Made by a program: the position numbers and the translations under genes. The notes under the pieces are model-generated. The model was not told where the DNA came from, did not search any database, and was given only the letters and a program-made list of their open reading frames with translations. This document shows positions 37,701 through 50,828 of a stretch of 64,000 nucleotides of DNA, piece after piece. Location of the stretch: positions 868,001 to 932,000 of the forward strand of contig JAIXMN010000011.1 in assembly GCA_025716815.1 (NCBI GenBank), written 5' to 3'. The stretch is from Dichotomocladium elegans (taxonomy: Eukaryota > Mucoromycota > Mucoromycetes > Mucorales > Lichtheimiaceae). Position 1 is the first letter of the stretch. The number at the start of each line of letters is the position of its first letter.

Positions 37701-40444
37701 ATACATCTGCAAGTGAGGAGATAATTTACCCACATGAGGCAGTCGATATTGCTTCGATGACAGCACCATCATCTCAACCTTATTCGCCTGCTCCGCCCCC
37801 ACCACCGCCTCCACCCCCACCTCCACCACCCCCTCCACCACCGCCTGCTCCCATGCGACGGCCCATTCCTAATGATCGCCGCCATAGCCACCGAACTTCT
37901 AAATACCTCCATCCACTTGCTCTTAATCTTTGTTTCAACTCCTTAAAATCGCTCCAAGAGAATGCGGGCGCAACTTCACCCACTTCACCAACGGACACAT
38001 CGCTTGCTAATGGTCTACTTGATGTTTGGGCTAATCAACAGCAACAGCAGCAACAGATAACAATGAAACAGTTTTTCTGGTCCAAGCTGCCGCCAGAACG
38101 AATTGCCCATACCGTATGGAACGAAATCGCAACATCGGATCTTGACTCGCCGCTCACAAGCAGTGCAAGTGAGACAGAAGACGATGACGAGCATCCATCC
38201 GTGTTAAGCCAGCGTATTAAGCGTCCTATCTCCAGTAAAATTCACTTGGACACGGTTGAGCTTGAACGCCTGTTCAAGAAGTCACGCAAAGGTATATACA
38301 TGGAAGAACTAAGCTGTGCAAAGCATTTTCATGACATGGAACTTTGCTGTTGCGAAATAGTGACAAGCAGCTTAGCGCAGCCTCAAGTCGTTAACGAAAC
38401 GGGCAAGATGCGCAAGGCCGTTACTCTGCTTGAATTTAACCGAGCGAATAATATTGGTAGCTTTATCTGGAAAAGTCCGAGGTTGCACGGATTTATTAAT
38501 TGCATATTCCTCCACACGCAGCCATTATGCTCGCACGAATCAAGCTGTCCTATCCGGAGATTCGGGATGCTATCTGGAATATCGACGACCAGCGTTTGAC
38601 GGTGGACAATTTGATTGCGATTCGCCAATATATTCCTACAAAAGAAGAGGTCGGCTACAACAAAAGAGGAGCAAATCTCATCTTATCTTCCGTTGCAGGT
38701 GTCTACAGCGGGCGTAATATACTAATAGACCGTGCATCATATAGATTGAGCTCGTCAAAGACTATGATGGTGATGTCGAAATACTTGGTGATGCTGAGCG
38801 CTACTTCCGATCGGTAAAATTTGGAGGGAGGCATAAAGGTTGATAAAGCACATGTCTTTTTCTGACAATCGATTACTTAGATCATGTACATTCCACGTCT
38901 CGGAGATCGTGTGAGCTGCATGATTTTTAGAAGGAAGTTCAAGCAAGAACTGGAAGAAATCCTGCCAGTAAGCTAAATGAGGAGATATCCACATCTCTGG
39001 CCGTTGTGGTCAGAAAAAGTACTAATTTATATTTTGATATACAGCAATTCGATGTTCTTCAGGAGGCGATATGCGAATTGCGAGATAGTGTGAAATTTAA
39101 GAAAGTCCTCAAGGCAGGTATTTTATACTGAATGGATAATTGTGTTACTAAAACACCAACATATGTGGGTTATAGACTGTGTTAGCAATCGGTAACTACC
39201 TTAATGGGCAGACTATCCGAGGAAACGCCCGCGGATTTCGGCTCGACGCTTTACTGAAGGTTAGATATACTTTGACGCAAATCTTCGAGAGGTTAAGGAA
39301 GAGTTTTTCTTTTTGTTCCATAGATGCGAGACACACGGGCTGAAGGTGAAGGAGTCAGCAACATGCCGACTCTTTTGCATTATCTTGTCCATTTTCTGGC
39401 CAAATCGAGTGATGATGTTGCGGACTTCCGCAATGATATCCTGCATCTTGAGGGAGCTGCCAAATGTAAGGTTTTTTGGAGGGGCTGGAAGACATTGAGT
39501 AAGAAGACACGACAAAGAAAACTAACTGAGATCTGCATCATTGAAATCAATGCAGTATCTGCGCCGATCCTTTTTGCCACCGTCAACTCTTTAAGTGGGA
39601 ATATTAGTCAAATTAAGGATGAGTTGAATATGCATCGACGTCGCCGTACCTCGATGCTTCAGATCGATCGCTTTTCAGAAGCAATGAGCGAGTTCCTCGT
39701 TGAAGCTGAGCCGATCGTTGAAAATTTGAAGGACATGGCTCGGGAAATCGACGAGAAGTTGAAGGAGCTGATAATGTATTATGGCGAGGATCCTGCAACA
39801 ATCAAATCAGAAGAGTTTTTCGAGATCATTCACTCCTTCTCGAAATCGTTTGCGGTATGTCAAGAGCGAAGATCTCGTCTTTTTCTCTCCCTGCATGCAC
39901 GATTTACCTTGGTCTGATTATATCTTCAAAATAGAAAGCCCAGCTGGAAATTCATGAAGCGCGAGAGCGCGCATTGTGTCGCCAGAAACAGCAGGAGATG
40001 CAGGTAAAGCACGTATATGCATACACAGAAGGGAAAGATCATTTAACGACCTGTCTCGAACAGCAAAAGCGAAAGCTGCATGTTTCCTCTTCATCATCGA
40101 GTCGGAACAGCGAATCTACCATGTCTTCCTCATTATCGAGATCGACATCTCTTAGCAGTGTCAGTAGCTCAGGTGATCTGCTATTAGTCTCCCCCGTGAC
40201 GCCGCGTTCTATCATGTCTTCCCCACCGAGTGCCATGGCTGCTGCTGCGAGTAGTAGCCTAAAAGGCGATGATGATGGCTTTGACAATGTGCTACGGGAG
40301 TTGCGCGCTGGGCTGCGGCCGGGCGAACATTCTTGGCGAATCAGCACCCCGCGACCTTCTGTGATTCGATATCTACAACGAAAAGATGAACATTACCAAC
40401 ATCAGAAGCAATACCCCCAACAGACGGCAGCTATTGAAATTTGA
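34748..40444 (+). CDS. Diaphanous-related formin, GBD-FH3-FH1-FH2-DAD (1482 aa)
   Basis: Eighteen exons close in phase: 34748-35266, 35362-35909, 36001-36156, 36205-36280, 36343-36834, 36923-37029, 37099-37227, 37294-38291, 38361-38456, 38522-38649, 38745-38813, 38881-38967, 39045-39113, 39176-39259, 39324-39465, 39556-39854, 39935-40003 and 40064-40444. After a disordered N-terminus comes a Rho-binding/FH3 region (GSVAWINEFLSRR, GALEIAFDRLL, ELCKAPVEQYIRAKRADLDL), then an FH1 run of about 19 prolines (37791-37850). The FH2 domain is marked by KQFFWSKLPPERI, LDTVELERLF, IMLARIKLSYPEIRDAIWNI, VLKTVLAIGNYLNGQTIRGN and MPTLLHYLVHFLA. The C-terminus has a DAD-like autoinhibitory motif FDNVLRELRAG. 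Formins nucleate and elongate unbranched actin cables under Rho control in polarised tip growth. Two introns use GC donors (36835 and 39114). Confidence 0.93.
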
Positions 40445-40998
40445 TTGCCTATTGCAAAGCGACGTTATAAGGATTATTAAATATCTTATACCATTAGAGG
40501 CTTCTTTCTCAGATATATATATATATATATATATGGCTAAGAAATGGGGTGGGTTACGTGCCATTTGTATGAAGAAGTGCTCTATGGGTGGGGTCCAAAC
40601 CAATCCCCCAACTTAGCCAAGAAAAGTTGCCATTTTTCCCAGAATAGGATATGCACTTCTTTGTTGGAAAACAAAGATAAATAATAAAAAGATGCACAAG
40701 AATTACGATCTCCAGATTATCACTGCCCTTGGGCCCGCGGTTTTGGCAGACTCCTTCTTAGAATATCAACTGCTATGGCATACGTACGTCAGCCGCAGCG
40801 TGCATCCGGGAAGCAGGGTTGCTGCGCAAAACGTTGTTCGGAATCCAATCTTCGCCTTTCTTTTGGTGTGATTCAGGGCCATAAAAATTTAGCAGCTCGC
40901 TGTCATGCAAAGAAAAAACTTTCTCTTTCCTCTCTCCAACCCCACCAGCTTCCACCGTTTCTCCCGCTTTTCATCTTCCCTCTTACATCGTAGCTACA
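40445..40998. other. Intergenic region with a (TA)n microsatellite
   Basis: Contains a TA tract at about 40513-40533 and, just before the Rab start, the pyrimidine-rich stretch 40915-40985. The open frame 40775-40993 has no domain and is probably promoter and leader. Confidence 0.5.
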
Positions 40999-42077
40999 AT
41001 GTACGGAATCGGATCATCCACATTAGAAGCCAAAGTCGTTGTTTTAGGGAGTCAAGGTACTCGAAGGTGTCATGTTCATTGTGCACTTCAACTCTCATAC
41101 GTTTTACTGACTATACTACGCAAAAGGTGTGGGCAAGACGTCTCTTGTTGTCCGATACGTTTCTAAAACCTTTTCACCCAATTCGACATCGACCATTGGC
41201 GCTTCATTCATGACAAAGAAACTGTAAGTTTACCAAACGCTGCAATAATCGCTATGTACTTTCTCTTTTGTTTAGCCGATGAACATTCTTAGAACAGTTG
41301 ATAATTGCAAGGTACGGTTGCAAATCTGGGATACAGCCGGCCAAGGTAAATATATATATATATGTCTATATGTGAATGGTTATGAAAGACATGTCATGGA
41401 AAGAAAACGGGGGTAGGAGCGAGGGTACAAGACACGCACATACGTATACATATGCGCATGTGTAATACTCGAAGATCATTCTAAGTATGATTGCTCCAAC
41501 TTGACTAGAGCGATTCCGAGCCATGGCACCTATGTATTATCGTGGGGCGCAAGCTGCGATACTAGTGTATGACATTACATCTCAAGAGAGCTTCAATGAA
41601 CTTCATCGATGGATTGAAGGCAAGTGAGCGAGGAAAGAGACGATCCGGCTATTGAGTGTGTGCACTTGTTTGCTGACCAGGTTACGTTTTAGAGCTGAAT
41701 AGAAACATGACCGATGATCTTGTGATGGTGGTGGTGGCGAACAAATTGGATCTACAATCACGTCGCGAGGTTCAAGAAGATCAGGCACGGGAACTGGTCA
41801 CGCGCGTGCTCGGTCCTGATACACCATTCTACGAAGTTTCGGCGAAGGATGACGACGGTAAGCAAAGGAAGATGGAGGAAGGTAGAAGAGAATCTGCCCC
41901 ATTCATCGGCACATTTTCCGCCCTACCCTAGGGACCATTGAGGATATCTTCCTGGACTTTACACGCGTATTAGTGGATCGTATACAATACAGCTTGCCGC
42001 CTAATAGGAACAGACAGCCACCAGTCCATGTTGAAGACCGACCAGTTCAGTCGTCATCTTGTTGTGGATTATTTTAA
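40999..42077 (+). CDS. Rab family small GTPase (Rab5/22/31 group, 209 aa)
   Basis: Six exons close in phase: 40999-41056, 41127-41223, 41293-41345, 41509-41619, 41693-41857 and 41932-42077. All GTPase motifs are present: P-loop GSQGVGKTSL, switch [12 protein letters not shown], switch [27 protein letters not shown] and SAKD. The sequence [11 protein letters not shown] and [11 protein letters not shown] resemble Rab22/31 and Rab5-like proteins of the endocytic pathway. The C-terminus SSCCGLF supplies two cysteines for geranylgeranylation. The insertion [15 protein letters not shown] lengthens the G5 region slightly. The exact Rab subclass is not certain from sequence reading. Intron 4 has a GC donor (GCAAGT at 41620). 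Confidence 0.9.
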
Positions 42078-43448
42078 GCATCTATGCTTGGAAACCCTCC
42101 TTCTCTTTTATATTTCTCGTTATAACCTATTTCACTCACTCCTTTTGCTTTCTTTTCGATCCTCGTAGGCATAATGCTGCTGCATCGCTCGCGTACTTTC
42201 ATTCACACAGTCAGAATCTTTATCTCACACGACTCACTTACGTATTAGTAGTTTTTTTCATTTTATATAGCGCTTCCTTTTATCTCTTTCTTCTCTCTCT
42301 CTCGCAGAGCAGTAAGAAAGGAGGATATACCCAAATGAACACTCTCTTTACTAGGCTATAGTCATCATGGCTGCCATCGTCTCGTATGAAAACATTTCCG
42401 TTTCGCCTCGTATGAATTCAGCAGCATTTACTCGAGCTATCCGCTGCATCTTTGCTTGTTCAAGGCGCCTGTGCCATGGAGGTGGGTGGTGGGACGAAGC
42501 AAATTCTCTGGATGAAATCCATATGGTAGATTGCGTGCGTGTGTAATATCCTTATTGTGATGCCTTTCATTTGTGTCCTTTGATGGAACTGGTGAGAGTT
42601 TGCGCGCTTCATGTCATGTTATCATGATCACGCTTTGATAGTTTCGTGCTAGCTGAGCCAGAATATGACAAGCAAGATCCCGTTCGTGGAACGTGCTTCG
42701 ACACTGAGGGCATGTCAATCTGTCTGGGTCGATCGGGAGTTAAAGTATAGTAGGAGAAATACACCATGACTTCACAAGGAAAGGCAGTGTACATTAGACG
42801 CTTATCCTAATGAGTATCCCGCCATTCAATATTTTTTTTTGTATGCGCACACTGCCATAATATCATAGCCGCCTTTGAAGGGTCTTTCAGAAAGGAAAAT
42901 TCATGAAACAGGATTTTTTATAGCACATTCGCGCTTAAGATATCGCTAAGACACACAGCTGGGCAGTGAAATAAATAATATAAGCCGGGCGCCGTTGTGA
43001 CCGATCGAGGCAGATACACTGGTTACTTCGCTCAACCGCTTTATATAAATTTGACAGCCGAAAATGTGCTCCACCGCCTTATTTGTGGTCGATCAAGGAA
43101 CACAGGTGTTGTATTGGCGGCAGAGAACAGTGCATGTGGTACATGAAGTAATAACAACCAGTGCAAATAATTTAAGCCAGCTATCGAGCCTATAAAACAA
43201 GATTTTTTGATGTATTCGCTAAAATTAGAGTGAGAGAGGATCAAGGGACACAATGTCGCACAGAACATTGAATTATTTCTTCTCCACTCTGCCAACCTTT
43301 TCCTCGCGCTCTCTCTCTCTCTCCCCTTTGGCCCACTGTACCTTTTCTTTTCTTCTTCCCTTTCCTTCTTTCTTTCTTTCTCTCTCTCTTCCCTTTTCTC
43401 TCCTTCTCTCTCCCTACCCCCGTCCTTTCCTTTGATGCACTTTTTTTG
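42078..43448. other. Intergenic region with CT-rich promoter tract
   Basis: No gene recognised. From 43280 to 43436 the + strand is almost pure pyrimidine (CT/TTC runs), just upstream of the ATG at 43449, consistent with a CT-rich core promoter or leader. Open frames here (42609-42794 minus, 43041-43295 minus, 43253-43435 plus) are unsupported. Confidence 0.5.
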
Positions 43449-45177
43449 ATGCGCCTATCGATTCAATCATTATTTTTTCTATTTTTTGCGATCGTCGCTC
43501 GTGTCTCAGTCGGTAAAAACAATATAGAGCGAGAAGAGAGAAAACCAAACCCGGAACTTGCTTTGTTGGGCTAATTGAAATAATAAATTTCATCCAATCA
43601 ATCTCTCTCTCTACTTTATTTTCTCTCCCTTTGCAGTAGCCGCTGATGTACCAAAGGATATTGAGCCGCGTAAGTTTGATGATATAGGAGAAATATCCAG
43701 TAAGAATGATAAGGAGATCCGTCTTACGCTCTTTGTACGGTTTTTAGTGGAGCCTACCGGTTTTTTCAATTTCTTTGCGCGCAGGGCACCATCGTCGAGT
43801 CCAGCTCACGGGTCGAAAATAACCACATTTGCTTGCGTTACCCAGACGATTAAACTCCAACACACCGACTCCCAGCGCATCCAGGTGAAATGCCAGCCCA
43901 CTGTTGTGTATGTGCCTGCCACGCCTACGGCAAATGTCACAACAACCATTGCCTCGACGACCAAGTCGACCAGTAGGAGACGAACAACTACGACTACTAC
44001 GACTACTACCATTGCTACCCCAACGCACCATGCTGTAGGTGGTGGTCATGGTCATGGTACGAAGTCGCATCACGGCATCACAACGTCAACGACAAAGAAG
44101 CCAACTCCTACTCATCATGCCAGCAAAGGCGGTAACCACCATTCGAGCAGTGTCAAACACGACGAGCACAAGACAAAGTCGCCAAGCACGACGACCACTA
44201 CCACACATAATAAACCGACTGCTACCGCGCATCATAGCGCTGAAAAGTCTCATGGCGCAGTCTCCGCTGAAACTGAGCATCATAAGCCGTTGAATGGCGT
44301 TACGAAGCAGCCGGCAACTGCTAATGGTGACGAAACTCCGGAACCCAGTAACGAGGATTTCGACTCTTCTACAGAAACCGATTATTCTCCTGCCGCTGCT
44401 AGTACACCGACGGATGATTCCGTCACCGCTGAGGACGGACCCGCCTCTCCTACCGAGGTCGAACCTGTCCCTGCTACTACCGAGGTCGAACCTGCCCCTG
44501 CTACTACCGAGGTCGAACCTGCCCCTAGTACGGAGGACGAACCTGCTCCTACCGAGGCGAATGATCCATTGGAGACAAATGCCGACCCGTCTCCTGCAGC
44601 TGCAGCTGCTTCGTCATCGTCCAGCGACGTGGTGACCCACGAACAATCGTTGAATCCCAACCGTGTGAGTGAGACCCAAGCTGTCCAGAGCGACCAGAGC
44701 AACAAGTCTCTCGGCATTGGTCTTGGAGTCGGCGTCGGCTGTATGGCTGCGATTGGCCTTGCAGGTATGCTGGTGGTCAACAAACGCAGACGTGACAGCA
44801 AATCAAGCGAGTCGTCCTATTCATCCCCATCGGGCCACGAGCAACAATCGTACACGGATGAACCTGGTGTTGATACCCGTTGGCGACCGCAGAGCTTCAT
44901 GGGCGTAGTGGCCTCGGTGGTGGCCAAGCTGCCTCGCTCAGCATCGCTCCGTTCGATGCGGTCCATGGGTTCTGGACGCTCCTCTGGGCGATATAATAAT
45001 AATAATAATCAAGAACCGGCCGGAATGGCGGTCGGCGCCGGTCAGGGTGCTATCGAAAACCCAGCCTTTGCGCTCGGCCGCCACCCCAGCAATTCCTCGT
45101 CGCGCTCGGCCGCATCCCAACCTCCTCAGTTGGCAAGAGTTCATGAAGATTTGCACGAGATTGATCTTCGCTATTAA
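43449..45177 (+). CDS. Mucin-like single-pass surface protein, Mid2/Wsc-type sensor candidate (508 aa)
   Basis: Three exons close in phase: 43449-43512, 43637-43669 and 43748-45177. The ATG at 43449 gives a signal peptide (MRLSIQSLFFLFFAIVARVS) split by intron 1. A short segment with two Cys (FACVTQT, VKCQPTV) is followed by about 240 residues rich in Thr, Ser, His and Pro, including three tandem copies of a nine-residue unit near TEVEPAPAT (44452-44532). A single membrane helix GIGLGVGVGCMAAIGLAGML precedes a basic stop-transfer NKRRR and a Ser-rich cytosolic tail. This architecture fits fungal cell-wall stress sensors of the Mid2/Wsc type, but no WSC domain is visible and the role is inferred from layout only. 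Confidence 0.65.
44452..44532 (+). repeat. 27-nt tandem repeat, three copies, in coding sequence
   Basis: Three near-identical 27-nt units beginning ACCGAGGTCGAACCTG encode TEVEPVPAT, TEVEPAPAT and TEVEPAPST; a partial fourth unit (GAGGACGAACCTGCTCCT) follows. The in-frame unit length means copy number changes would only alter stalk length. Confidence 0.85.
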
Positions 45178-48100
45178 ATAAAAAAGCAAAAGCACAACGA
45201 AGATTTTACGCGTAACGTGTGTTGTTGTTGTATTATCATCCCCCACCCCCACTTTTCATTCCTTTATAATAGACATCATCTCTTTTCTTGTGCTTGTCGA
45301 GAATAAAGATTTTTTCTTTCTTTCGCATGGCCCTTGGCTTTAGAATGGTTCACTTCTCCCTACCCGGGATGGGCAATCGTGCACGTTGCGACGGAGCATT
45401 ATTAAGTACGACATGAATCGGACGAAATATCAAAGAGGTGCGACATTGCATGTGCTCACGTCTTACGCCTCATTATGTCCAGTGGGACAGAGGGTTTGAT
45501 TACTGGTAGAATGGCCATAGCATGCAGCTTGATAAATAAGATGTACTCCCCTCCTCTCTCTCTCTCTCTCTTAGTTTATGTTGCATAAATGGACAAAGAC
45601 CACGGCCATTGCCATTGTTTTTCTTTTCCCGGCAAAAGGAGACACATCCCAAGAGCAGAGTGGCATTGATTTATTCTTTTCTGTTTTCTTAGTTACATAG
45701 AAAAATTACAAATCACCCTACAGGAACATACTGCCCTTGATCAATGTCATCATTGTGTCTTTCACCGTTTTGCAGATGGATGAAGGATGTTGATATGCGT
45801 CGCGAAGCAGAGGAAACACAAGATAACAATGAACATTCTCGCGATTCATATCATACGAAATCGTGGAAGCCCCCGCACAGATAGTAGCACATGGTGTTGA
45901 TGGCTCTCACGGACTTAGGATGCTGTGCTGTTACACCGTAATAAAGAACTAAGTTATTAAATCATATAAACTATAGTAGTTTCACCCTCATACTGTATGT
46001 GCATTGGTGCCTCAAAACTATGTGAGCAAGAGAATTAGTATGTCTCAGAATGTGTTAAGCAGCCCAAACAGCAGATTTTCTGCACCGTTGATGCCCTGGA
46101 GGGAATTGATGCTCTTTAAATGGTCGGCGATGAACTTTCCTACAAAACGCTCGCATGTAAAACCTGGCTTTATTTTCAACCAAGTAGTCATAAACCCTAT
46201 AATGCTCTTTTATCGAAATAGCCAAACACATATAGCCCTTTTCAAATGTCGATTCTCAAAGATTGATGCACGTCAATCAGATGATAACGATCACATTTTC
46301 CATGACCGCAATGGGCCACAACTCGTTCTCCTCTCAAGAGATTTGCCACTTTTTCTCCTCCCGGTGGCCTCTGCTTTCATCAAGCAACAGGTCGAGCAGC
46401 ATATGGCTTGGGGTCAATATCAAGCAATGCTCTGAGGATGGATAAGAACTTCTTGTTGGAAACGAAGGCTATGGACGGATGCTGCTCGCAACCATAGTGA
46501 ACTACCATCATATTTATTATGTTGTTATGCCAATTATCGGTTTAGCTCGTCTTTATTCATTTTCCCGATGTTTTCGAGGGCCTTCTGAATGTCCATCGCT
46601 CTTTGATCTGAAAGGAAAAGGTATGAAGTCTAATTCAAAGAGGCAAAGTATCTGGTATTTATGCTCCAGTCAAGGAGGTAGCGTCAACTTAATTGAATAC
46701 AAGTAATATGCAGCAATGAATATTTTTGCCGCGTCTCAATCCCCCATATGATGTCATCGACTGTGGTGGCCCGGAGTCAGGGTAGAGCATTATCTGTCGG
46801 TTATGTACGTAGTGTGAACAAGGTAACAAGTGGTGATCATCTCATGTCGCTCTTCCATAGTTGCAAAACAAAGCGAAAATAGAAAGTGCAAGAGCGGACA
46901 GCAACAAGGCCAAGCATGATGATGAGAGGTAGACAATGCGACCAAGAGATCTGCCTTCACATCCAAAGACGATATTTTTGGCATGGCTTTGATCTTTCAT
47001 GCCCATATCTGCTGCTTCCGCTTCCTCTTTTCGGCCACGGATATATCACAAACACGCCATTGTCGCCCCTTTCTTTTTATCAATAGTTTTGTGGAACCGA
47101 GTGAACAAGTCTGGAGAAGAGAACCCTTTGTGAACTTGAGAGAAGGATCGCTATTTCTTCAACATCTACCTGCCCCTCGCACGTGCGGTACCTTCGCTGC
47201 TGAAGCAGCAAAGCCCTGTAACTGACATGATGTCTTTCAGCGCAAAAGCAAGTCGTGTGGCATAAGAACGAAAAAGAACAGATGGGCGTAGAAACAGACA
47301 TATATTAAGTCGTGAAGCTCGAAGGTAATGAACTTGATCAGAGGAAAAGAATCCGTAATCGGAGCGGCTCCCACTATACTAACCAGCTAGCCGAATTCTC
47401 TGAAGCCCAGGAGGTGACTGACACGTAGCGTAGCGGAGGGGCTCAGTCAACGGATGGGCGAAAGAGGCTGAAGGCTAGTACTAAAAATATGGCATTGGTA
47501 TCTTTACACACATGATCCTAATTTTAGTGTTGCCATATTTACCATGCGAACTTGATCAGGCTAAGACTGATGTTGTCTTGACTACAACCAAAAGACTCTC
47601 CTATGAACAATGAAATATAGGACATATATGAGGCAATCTTAGATAGAATACAGGTATCATTGGTAATCAAAAGAGCCTATAAAAGAAATATTGATATACG
47701 TATAACGAGCGGCACTAGCAAAACTCAGTAGATACAAGTTTCGAATGTTGTAAGTCCTAATGTGCAGTATTTTTTCTTGCCAAGAAGCAATTGAGCGAGG
47801 TCTTTTGGAGGAATAACGAAAGCCAAACGATGAGGACCTAGCTCCAGCTGACAAGGATCAGACTTCTTCCCAGGTTAGCCGAATTCCTGTCGAGGAGTTA
47901 ACGGGGATCAATTGGGAGAGAGCTGACATGATTGACTCCGCAAGGGTCAACCTCGCAATGGAATGATGCGAGTTATGACTAAGCTTACATGTTCGAGTCC
48001 GCAAGGACGCGCGGGAAATTTTCCAAGAGAGGGATCGCATTTTATGCAGACTTTGACAAATAAATTCGGGGCATAAGGGTCGCTTTATTTTTCTCAGTGT

Positions 48101-48956
48101 CATTAATACACGACGTGTTACAATAGCCAACCTGTTCATGGCTAATCCGTTCAACAGTTGTAGAGAGGTGGGGGATCCATACCGGAGATAGGATGATGCA
48201 GAATATGTTCTTGCGAGGATGATCAATATTTCGAGAACGGCGACTTTGTGAGTCATTAGATTATTGGAATCTCCCGAATGGCGAGCTCATGTGACTTCGG
48301 GAGTGGTGGTATAAGATTTTTTCTATACGAATGCCCCTATCCCCTCCGCCGATGCAGGCGGAAAATGAAATAGGGTAATCCGTAAGTTTCGTGTACGGTT
48401 AGGGCACCCCTTTTTTAGGAAACAGGGGAAAAAAGCAGCGAATTGAAATTTCTAAAAATACAACTTTATGGGAGCGTTTAGTTTTCTTCCTAAAACCTGT
48501 GAACTGCTTAAAGCGTTTCCATGCTTGTCGGACGATAATATCGGATGTTCTACTTTGTTGCGACGGAGACCATTTGCAATAGCCCGTCCCATTAACTTTA
48601 AAATATTTGGCATACCACCTTCCCCACATCATCATCATAACCCCGACCGCAGTTTGTGAACGTCTGTTAACAGAAAGCCATTATGTCTGACAGCGGCTCT
48701 GCCTTCCTTTTTTTTTACGAGAAAACAGTCATTTCAGCAAGACATCTATCGTCGTGATGAACTCCGCTGTTACACAAGTATGGGATTCCACCATTGATGG
48801 GGAGCCAAAAATAGGGGTTTGATTCACCTAGTCGGCTAAGCATTTCCAGGTGATCTGTGTGTACATAGAAAAAATCACCCCACTGCTGATATTTTCGCCA
48901 TAAAAAAGACCTTTCTACAGGTTCCCTCTCACTTCAACCACCATTCGACCTGTAAA
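45178..48956. other. Longest gene-free stretch of the window (3.8 kb)
   Basis: I see no supportable gene. Open frames such as 46004-46435 (+) and 47858-48256 (-) have no recognisable domain and no splice partners. 47380-48430 has a composition unlike ordinary intergenic DNA here (G-rich, short inverted repeats); see the structured segment at 48270-48445. 48860-48956 is the leader of the glyoxal oxidase gene. Confidence 0.45.
48270..48445 (+). other. Cluster of potential RNA hairpins, identity unknown
   Basis: Three or four successive inverted repeats stand close together: CTCCCGAA...TTCGGGAG (about 48275-48303), CCCTAT...ATAGGG enclosing CCGCC...GGCGG (about 48336-48376), CCGTA...TACGG (about 48381-48399) and CACCCC...GGGG (about 48404-48428). 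Such an array can belong to a catalytic intron or structured RNA, but I could not match it to group II domain V, group I or another known class. Confidence 0.25.
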
Positions 48957-50828
48957 ATGATAAAATCACTTTCCTGGATTGCACTCGCGCTTCTAGCTAC
49001 TGCAACCCAGGCTCAAGAGACCTCTCCTTTCTCTTGGTCGCAATCACAGCAATTCGTCTCGCCATATGCGACCACTGGCAAGATGGAACAAATTGGACGA
49101 ACTGGTGTTGCTGCCATGCATGCCGTCCTCCTAAAGTATGTGAGACATTGTAAAAAGTTCCTTTCAGCATTTCTCATTGTTCGTGCGTACTTTCTATTTA
49201 CTCCATAGCGAGAAGAAGATTCTTGTTATTGATAAAGGTCAGTAGAGCCTGCTAAAATGTCTCACAAGCTGTACAGCTACGATGATTGACTGACATCTTT
49301 ATGCAACCTATAGCCGAATGGAATGAGGCACAATTCGACTCTGGACAGAGCGCATTCTCCGTAGAATATGACTTGGACACGAACGAGTACCGAATGCTTC
49401 CCTTGGAAACCAACACCTTCTGCTCGGCCGGTGGTTTCCTGGCGAACGGTACGTTTATCAACACAGGCGGCGGAGAGCGTGTCGGTCGAACGTGGAAGGC
49501 AGATCCCGGATGGCAGTCGATCCGCCATTACACGCCATGCACAGACGACAGTTGCGAGTGGTCAGAATTTCCGACGGGTCGCATGGTCTACAATCGATGG
49601 TATCCTACGGTCGAGCAACTTGCCGAAGGTGATATTTTCATCATCGGTGGGTCCACGAAGGGCGCTGCAGTCAACCGCGATGAAATTAATGTGCCTTCCT
49701 ACGAATTCTGGCCACCGCGCTCCGAGGGTGCTTTCGATTTCCCTTTCCTTAACGAAACGATGCCTTTCAATTTGTAAGCATGTCATACACAAGGTTGCGC
49801 TGTGTAACCCCCAGTACTGAACGTCTCCTCGGTATAGATATCCTTTTGTCTTTGCCCTTCCTGACGGCAATCTCTTCATTTTTGCCAACAAGCAGTCGGT
49901 CATTTTTGATTACAAGAACCACAAAATTCTCAAGCGACTGCCGGATATTCCCGGCAATGTCCGTTCATACCCTCTTACTGCTGGTGCGGTTATGCTTCCT
50001 CTTGATCCTGCAAAGAACTATGCTGTTGAGATCCTCATCTGCGGTGGATCAAAGGAAATGAAGAACAACTCGCCAGCAGATGACACATGCGGGCGTATTA
50101 ACCTCAGCGATGAGGAACCAACGTGGGAAATGGAAACGTTTGTGCACAAGCGCTTGATGCCAGACGGCGTAATTCTCCCGGACGGCAGCATCTTCTGGGC
50201 AAACGGATGTCAACGCGGCTGGGCAGGCTACAATAATCGCAACCATGACCCTACCTTTGACCCTCTTATTTACCTGCCCGAGAACAAACCCGGCGACCGA
50301 TGGGTGACTGGATTGGCAGATACTAACATTGCTCGTATGTACCACTCCGTCGCTTTAACGCTTCCCGACGGCCGTGTCTGGATTGCAGGCTCGAATAACG
50401 TCTCGCCTCCGGACATTCTTGCAGAGTATCCGACCGAGTTCCGTGTTGAATACTTCTCTCCTCCCTACCTTTTCAAGAGCAATACCCGTCCCCTCATTTC
50501 CCACGTGCCCCGCATTGTTACCTACGGCGAAAGCTTCAGTATCTACGTCAACCTTGGCGATCTTGTTCAGTCTGGTGCCAGTGAGCCAGAGATTAAAGTC
50601 GGGCTTCTTCGCCCAGGCTTCAGTACGCATTCCATGCATATGTCCCAGCGATACGTCTATCTCAAGCATACCATTTCTGAGGATATGCAGACTATCACCA
50701 TCGAGGCTCCTCCCAATGGCAACATCTACCCGCCCGGCGCCGGCTTCCTTTTCGTCGTCTGTGATGGTATCCCCTCGAAAGGCACAGAGATGTTTGTTGA
50801 GCATGATGTTAGTGTGTTGGCTATCTAA
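48957..50828 (+). CDS. Secreted glyoxal oxidase (AA5_1 copper radical oxidase, 552 aa)
   Basis: Four exons close in phase: 48957-49135, 49209-49237, 49314-49773 and 49838-50828. A signal peptide (MIKSLSWIALALLATATQAQ) precedes the kelch-like glyoxal oxidase N-terminal domain. The active site set is visible: FCSAGGF (Cys106) and RWYPT (Tyr166), the pair that forms the Cys-Tyr radical cofactor in this family; ARMYHSVALTLPDGRVWIAG with the axial Tyr-His; and the late THSMHMSQRY with the copper His. The C-terminal domain (EYFSPPYLF ... NGNIYPPGAGFLFVVCDG) is the family's E-set domain. These enzymes oxidise small aldehydes such as glyoxal to acids and release H2O2 outside the cell, supplying peroxidases or shaping the wall. 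Confidence 0.93.

Noticed and set aside
46004..46435. 143-residue open frame on the + strand
   Set aside because: No domain, no consistent start or splice neighbours; the opposite strand is no better.
47985..48005. GTTCGAGTCC, a possible tRNA B box
   Set aside because: The flanking bases do not form a T stem and no A box lies at the right distance.
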